DNA of 64,000 nt from Balanoglossus misakiensis. Lineage: Eukaryota > Hemichordata. The notes beneath the pieces were generated by a model. The model was not told the DNA's origin and ran no database searches. It was given only the letters and a program-made list of their open reading frames with translations. The position numbers and the translations under genes were made by a program. Shown here piece by piece: positions 58,819 through 64,000 of the stretch; within the stretch, counting starts at the first letter, position 1; every line of letters begins with the position of its first letter. The stretch covers positions 1 to 64,000 of the forward strand of contig CM082579.2 in the NCBI GenBank assembly GCA_040954595.2, given 5' to 3'.

Positions 58819-60234
58819 TTACCAACAAACTCAAGAAAACCGTCAAAATTTACGAAAATGTCCCACCAGGGGCCCGGAACTAGTGTTACGCAAAATGTTG
58901 TATTCACTGAACTGTTTGTTAATATTAATATTCAGATTTACGGGCATGTAAACAAACTATTACTGAGTATTTGTGGTCAGTGACGTCGTTCATCTCGACC
59001 AATGAAAATGCGACTCACAGACCATGGTAATATAATTTCATTTTATTACTTCGTCTGGATCAGTAAAATGTCTTTGAGAGGCTTGTGTGTGTACCTGTAT
59101 GTCAAACTTCAAAGAATCTTTTGGAGGGAGGGAGTTTGAGGTCAAACACAATTAGTCACATTTATCTTGTGCGCAGTTCAATGTTTAAAGCCGTTAGATT
59201 GTCTACTGTTTCAAAAAAAATGTCAAACCTTTCAGGTCTCTTAATTTTCAACCATTTTACCAAAATGTGGTTGCAGTTACTCATACAAGTCATTCAGGTG
59301 AAGACAAGAATGTTTTTGGCACCATTTTCAAGATATCACAATAAACCTTCCAAACTTTTGGAAAATGACATGGTGGATATTTCACATATAAAGAACCCTG
59401 TCTACTTGTACAGATATTAGTGTTGACCAGGTGTAGCTCACGCATTAAATCATGAAATTTGGTGCATATCTGTAGGAGCCGAGATAAAACTGTTCATATT
59501 AGGATACATGTGATGTCACTGGCAAATGATGCAAAAACCTACATCTGTTTGTTCTGGATTTTGCTATATTCATTACCAATCAATGAATATCAACAAACAT
59601 TTAGCATTTCCATTAATTATTAAATTCTCCTAAGCAACTTTTGGCTAGTATCAATTTAATTCCTTCAGTATTGTCAAAAAAGGTTAGCTTTGAAAAATAA
59701 TCATGGGAGATTCCTACTTGTTGTTCTCATATGTCTTGAGCAAATCAAATGTCTTGACTGAATCTTTTGGGTGTTGGCTGGTTCACTAACCATTTAATCT
59801 TGCAACAGGTTACGCATATGCATGGACAGATACTTGTGCACACATGCCACATTCACTAGTAAAACAATTCACTGGTCTCTACACAACACAAAACACTGAC
59901 AGGCTTAGTGGGGAGGGAAATGTAACTGCACTGCACTACAAGAAACATTTGATATGGGACAAAACCTTTAAAATCATTGATCAAGCTCACTCCTTTTGGT
60001 CCCCTGATCTTGGAGTATACTGATCAATTTCTTCCCAAAAGTTGTCTGAAAAGAAACAAACTCTGATATCAATATGGTGGGTTATAAATACAGTGAGATG
60101 ACTGTAACTTGGGAATCAAAGATTCAATTCAATTGTACCTCTGTGGTAGTTGTCTGACTTTCAACAAGACATTCCTATGTGACAAACTTGGCAGGAATAC
60201 AAATGAAAAGAATTCAGCAAGTTTTACAGGAATT
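58819..60234. other. Region downstream of the PP2C gene, possible 3' UTR
   Basis: No gene seen. A 111-codon + frame at 59085-59420 has no recognised domain and is probably chance. On the minus strand, possible polyadenylation signals include ATTAAA (TTTAAT on + near 59792 and 59654) and AATAAA (TTTATT on + at 59042-59047). None can be chosen without transcript data. Confidence 0.4.
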
Positions 60235-63200
60235 CTAACTGATTTCTTCACCACCATGATAGTCTTGGTTTGATGTGTCTTCTGTTGATGTAGATTCATG
60301 TTTTGGCGGCCTGGCACACTTCTGTGCCAGTTCTTCGTATGATTTACCATGAAGGAAACACACTAAAACTACGGTCATGTTGTCACAGCCAAGTCCCCCC
60401 ATCTGACAATCAGGTGCAAGACACCGTGTCATTAACTCTTCACAAATCTGAAAGGAAAATAACAGTGATGGAAAATTGAAGGAAGACTGTTCTGACAGTT
60501 AAGTTCTGTTGGTCACAAGCGATTTCTAACCAAGAATCGTTTAAGCATCAATTCTTTATTACAGAGTTTCCTAACTGTTCAAAGGTGATAAAAAAGAGTC
60601 ATTTTGATGTCAAATAAAATTTATTTTAAATGACCAAACATAACCTGCAAAGATGTCTGTCATGCAATATTAGAAAAATTGTACCAAGAATACCTGTTCA
60701 GGTTCCATTTTTTCTGCAATTCTTGTTCTCACAAACGATACTACTTCTTGATTTGATAAGACATCCCAAATACCATCGCATGCTAACACTAAAAATTCAT
60801 GGTCTTCTGTGATATCTTTGACTATGACATCTGGTACAGCTACAGCATGTATAAAAAAATAGCATCAATGACACTGTGCTCCCATTTAATCAAGAATGTT
60901 ACATTCACATGTCACACACACATGCCAGTTGTATTTGGCCTCATATAGTGATCAATTTTTAATACTAAACCACAAGGTCACCCCTTTGGCATTAAAATTA
61001 AATATGTACATAATCTAGAGCCAATACATGGATAAAATCTGATGAAATACACTCATAGGACCCTGGAAACCAAAGTTCAAACTAAATGGATGAGCATGTG
61101 CATGTATACATATTAGCATATATTGTCCAGGTATCCAGTTTCAATGAAATCAGTTCAGGAATGTCTGAGTAATGACTACAGAATCCAACCCATTAGTCCC
61201 CCTGACTTTGTCCATAGTGACTTAAATGTTAGCTACCATTTACCTGTGACTATCTGTTCTTCTGGTTTCTTTTTGTCATTTTTCTTGAATACAAAATCAC
61301 CTAGTGCCCTTGATAGTGCAAGGTTTCCTGAAATAAAATAGTTGAGGAAATTTGTCGAGGATGTACTAAGCCCACATTTCAGTACACACATTATAGGACC
61401 ACCATACTATTTTATGTTTTGCAAGGACATTATCAGCGAGTTAAATTGAGCATCAAACAAAAAGACAGACTTTACTACATACCATTTACTCTGTTGAATT
61501 CTACCCAACCACCAGCCGCTATTATCCTTTTAGTTTCATCTTCATTGCTAGGTTTATGATCAAATGATAACTGTTGGACTTGTCCTCTTATAGAAGCTAC
61601 GGCTCTGGAATCTCCAACATTACCCTAAAAGGAAAATCATGAACAAAAGTCTGAATCAGGATAACTCCCAAACTCCCTCCCTTCCCCTCACAATACAAAC
61701 ATGCATCCCAAACCCTTATATCACAAGAGTACTATTCAGTTCAAAGTGTTGGTTCACAAAAGTATTCTCAGTTTGAAAAGTTTTTTCACACATATGTAGG
61801 CATACATTCTAAAACACTGGAGAGGAGAAGACATACGCTTTGTTTTCGCGTCAAGGACACGGTGGTCCCATTGAGTTATTACACAAGAAAAAGTCTACAC
61901 CTGAGTACATGGCCATACTGTATACAGACAGACAGACAGAAACACACATAGCGAGAGATCAATGGGCAAGCACTGACTGACCCATAAGCTGCCAATGGCA
62001 TATGTACTGTACATACACTAAATAGAACAGCTGGCCTCTTTAAAACTTCGCCAGTTATGTAATCATTCAGGAATTTGGGAATTTGCTGTGTATATACAAA
62101 ATCACAGGGGCTTGCTGCCTAATTTAAACAACTCAATAAAGTAAATACACAAAGCAATCTGACCAGTAGTTCTTGAATTACTGAGTTTTGACCAAATTCA
62201 CATTTTTCCAGCTAATTTGCATATTTTTGACAATGACAACTTCATTTGAACAAACTCCCATCTACAGCCCAGCCTGCATCTGCACATTAAATATCAAGGT
62301 GATACATGCAGCGGTTTTCAAGTTTTTGATGTGGACGGACATACAGACATACATCCATCCATACATCCATCCATCCATCCATACATACATACATACAGAC
62401 GCAACCGATCCCATAAGGTCCCATGGTACATACCAATGGGACCTAAAAAATGACAAATGGAATTGCTACAATTATCAATTCAGACTGTGCTGTCTTCTAC
62501 AAAGTTCTCCACCGATCCAGTGTTAAGGTAGGTGGCCATTTCACATAATATGTGCATAAGCTGACAAGACAATAGTTGTTAAAATGATACTACAATTTTA
62601 TTCTGTGTCACAAGCAATTGTCACTGACACTATACATGTACCTTCTAGTGTTCTCCCTAGAGCAGTTATAGAGTAGGGGCCCCTATCATTTATGTTTGGA
62701 AAACAATAGAAACTTTAAAACAAGGAGTGATAAAATGAAGATAGGCAGCCTCACCATCAAAACTTGCAGTGTAGAACACTTTAAAATGCAAGACTGTGAC
62801 TTAAACCTCTGAACACAAACCTCAAAATAAAATGTGTAGTAAATACTTACACAATACATCTTGTTGTTTTTTATTAACACTACTACAGCTGTTGTGCCTG
62901 CCAGTTCATCTTTCATTATATCATCTAACATTAAGGTAAAGAAGAGATGATTGATATCCTCATGAGCACTAATAGCATCCAGTTAACAATCTTAACATCT
63001 CAAATCAACATTGAGTGGAAAAACTTTCATGTGATCCCTTTTTAATTAAATCACTCTGTAGAATTCCAACCAAATGTCAATTTACCAAAAGCAAGCTGCC
63101 TTTAATTTCCTCTGACACAGTTATATTGTCATATATCATAATGTAAAAGCATGGTCACTCCACGCATGATCATGAAACGCCTTTGTGTAAAGGTGTTAAT

Positions 63201-63879
63201 CACTTGGACAATTAAAACAGACCATGTCATCTGTTATGTACTTCCTTCCCCTTGACTAGAATAAAGAAAGGGTTATATACATGCATAATATAAATATCAT
63301 TCACTTTTTTCGTTTATCCTTCCTTTTCTGGCATACAGGTCAAAGAGTTTTGAATTGAGTGAAATAACTTACCTTCAAGCATGTCTTCATCTATTGATAT
63401 GAATCCACCTTTAATAGCTTCACCTATGTCACCTCGTGAATAGGCCGGCTGTTTGAGAATCCTGTTATGTAAATGTTTACCTGCATACTGAGCAACTTTT
63501 GCTCCTGTCAAAAGAGAATTAAGAAAAAGTTGTAAGTATAAAAACAGGGGTGTACACCACAAACCTTTCCAAAAATTTACAAGGGTATTGAATCCATGTG
63601 CATACCATACAATATTTGCCTAGGAGAGATTCATGAAGTTAGAGGTATAAGTCCACCTTGAAAATCTAGTCACACACACCATGGATACTGGAGGGAGTTG
63701 ATCATATAAAGTTTCACTCGGTGGGCCATTACATTTCATCACACATTACGTATACATTCAATTATAATCGGAATATAAACAGTTCACCAGCTTACCTCCA
63801 TGTCCATCATAGACAGCAAAAAATGCTGAATTTTTATCATCTTGCAATGATAAAATATGTGTATGTGCATCTTCCATAT
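60235..63879 (-). CDS. PP2C (PPM)-family Ser/Thr protein phosphatase, 5' end missing
   Basis: A metal-dependent (Mg2+/Mn2+) protein serine/threonine phosphatase. Seven coding exons on the minus strand, 5' to 3': 63879-63796, 63504-63373, 62924-62851, 61624-61483, 61327-61244, 60839-60694 and 60447-60235 (stop TAG). Every junction is GT-AG and the phases agree, giving 291 complete codons plus stop (875 bp). Conserved motifs in order: MEDAH (metal-binding acidic pair), AVYDGHGG (Asp-Gly metal site and adjacent His), [40 protein letters not shown] (metal Asp) and GCDNMTVV (metal Asp). All catalytic residues are present, so the product should be active. The tail after the catalytic core is short (about 40 residues, ending GGEEIS), unlike vertebrate PPM1A/PPM1B with their helical C-terminal domain. 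It most resembles the compact invertebrate PP2Cs of the nematode T23F11.1 type. The N-terminal exon(s), with the start codon and the upstream Arg that binds phosphate in the family, lie beyond 64000. Confidence 0.93.
61625..62850 (-). other. Large intron of the PP2C gene
   Basis: The longest intron of the gene (1,226 bp; donor GTAAGT next to 62851, acceptor TTTTAG next to 61624). It holds short CAGA repeats (61928-61944) and the CATC/CATA microsatellite at 62336-62400. The 112-codon + frame at 62188-62526 crosses the microsatellite and is not a gene. The other introns are 246, 404, 155, 448 and 291 bp with nothing notable in them. Confidence 0.85.
62336..62400. repeat. CATC/CATA microsatellite in intron
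   Basis: About 65 bp of mixed CATA, CATC and CAGA tetranucleotides on the + strand. The motif family matches the tract at 52190-52558. Confidence 0.9.
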
Positions 63880-64000
63880 CTATTTAAAGCATGTAAGGAA
63901 AACTAAATGACCTGGTTTTGATGATGGTCCAATTTATTTTGGTCTATTATTTTCCTTCACTAGGATGCTCTCCAGAAAGCCGAAATTCAATTAAAGCCCC
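63880..64000 (-). other. Upstream intron of the PP2C gene (partial)
   Basis: The first exon in the window begins right after AAATAG at 63880-63885 in a phase that needs one more upstream base (G, completing Asp). The sequence to the window edge is therefore intron belonging to the same gene. Nothing else is seen in it. Confidence 0.75.

Noticed and set aside
59085-59420. 111-codon + strand frame downstream of the PP2C gene
   Set aside because: No recognisable domain, AT-rich low-information sequence, no splice or promoter support.
60129-60350. 73-codon minus frame overlapping the last PP2C exon
   Set aside because: It is a shifted frame of the true exon that encodes the GCDNMTVV motif.
53671-64000. 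tRNA, rRNA or other structured RNA genes
   Set aside because: No cloverleaf with A and B boxes and no rRNA-like conserved stretch were seen on either strand.

Overview
This window reads inward from a eukaryotic (metazoan) chromosome end. The + strand starts with CCCTAA repeats, the C-rich telomere strand in the orientation expected of a left chromosome arm (vertebrate-type TTAGGG, shared by most animals). The first recognisable gene lies about 60 kb in: an intron-rich minus-strand PP2C-type protein phosphatase with GT-AG introns. TTAGGG telomeres, small introns, a 770-bp inverted-repeat element with TTA target duplications, a non-LTR retrotransposon relic and tetranucleotide microsatellites suggest an invertebrate bilaterian. 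The species cannot be named from the sequence.

Layout. 1-1661: telomere, with a ragged first ~380 bp. 1662-5204: a 70-bp telomere-derived satellite, 50 almost perfect units. 5205-19668: a CpG-rich 52-bp satellite interrupted by five cassettes of a related 46-bp satellite. 19669-40746: the main 46-bp satellite with higher-order repeats of about 1.6 and 2.1-2.8 kb. 40747-40963: a 21-bp minisatellite. 40964-41807: a diverged G-rich 46-bp subfamily. The 52-bp, 46-bp and G-rich 46-bp repeats look like one superfamily in layers, and homogeneity increases toward the telomere.

At about 41.81 kb the base composition changes abruptly to AT-rich. A ~1-kb segment (A, 41.81-42.7 kb) and its diverged direct copy (A', 52.55-53.67 kb) flank a 9.4-kb array of ~283-bp units. 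Each unit carries an exon-like stretch on the minus strand. Copy A holds an interstitial TTAGGG tract inverted relative to the chromosome end. Copy A' is bordered by a CATA microsatellite and contains a TATG microsatellite.

53.7-60.2 kb is largely unique AT-rich DNA. It holds a decayed non-LTR retrotransposon 3' end, a coding-like but frame-broken stretch with a strong splice donor, a 770-bp TIR element inserted in a 50-bp minisatellite, and a ~175-bp palindromic foldback element. 60235-63879 holds seven exons of the PP2C gene; its 5' exon(s) lie beyond the window.

The very long reading frames in the satellites are artefacts of a repeat unit without stop codons in the minus frames and are not annotated as genes. 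The only confident protein-coding gene is the phosphatase.
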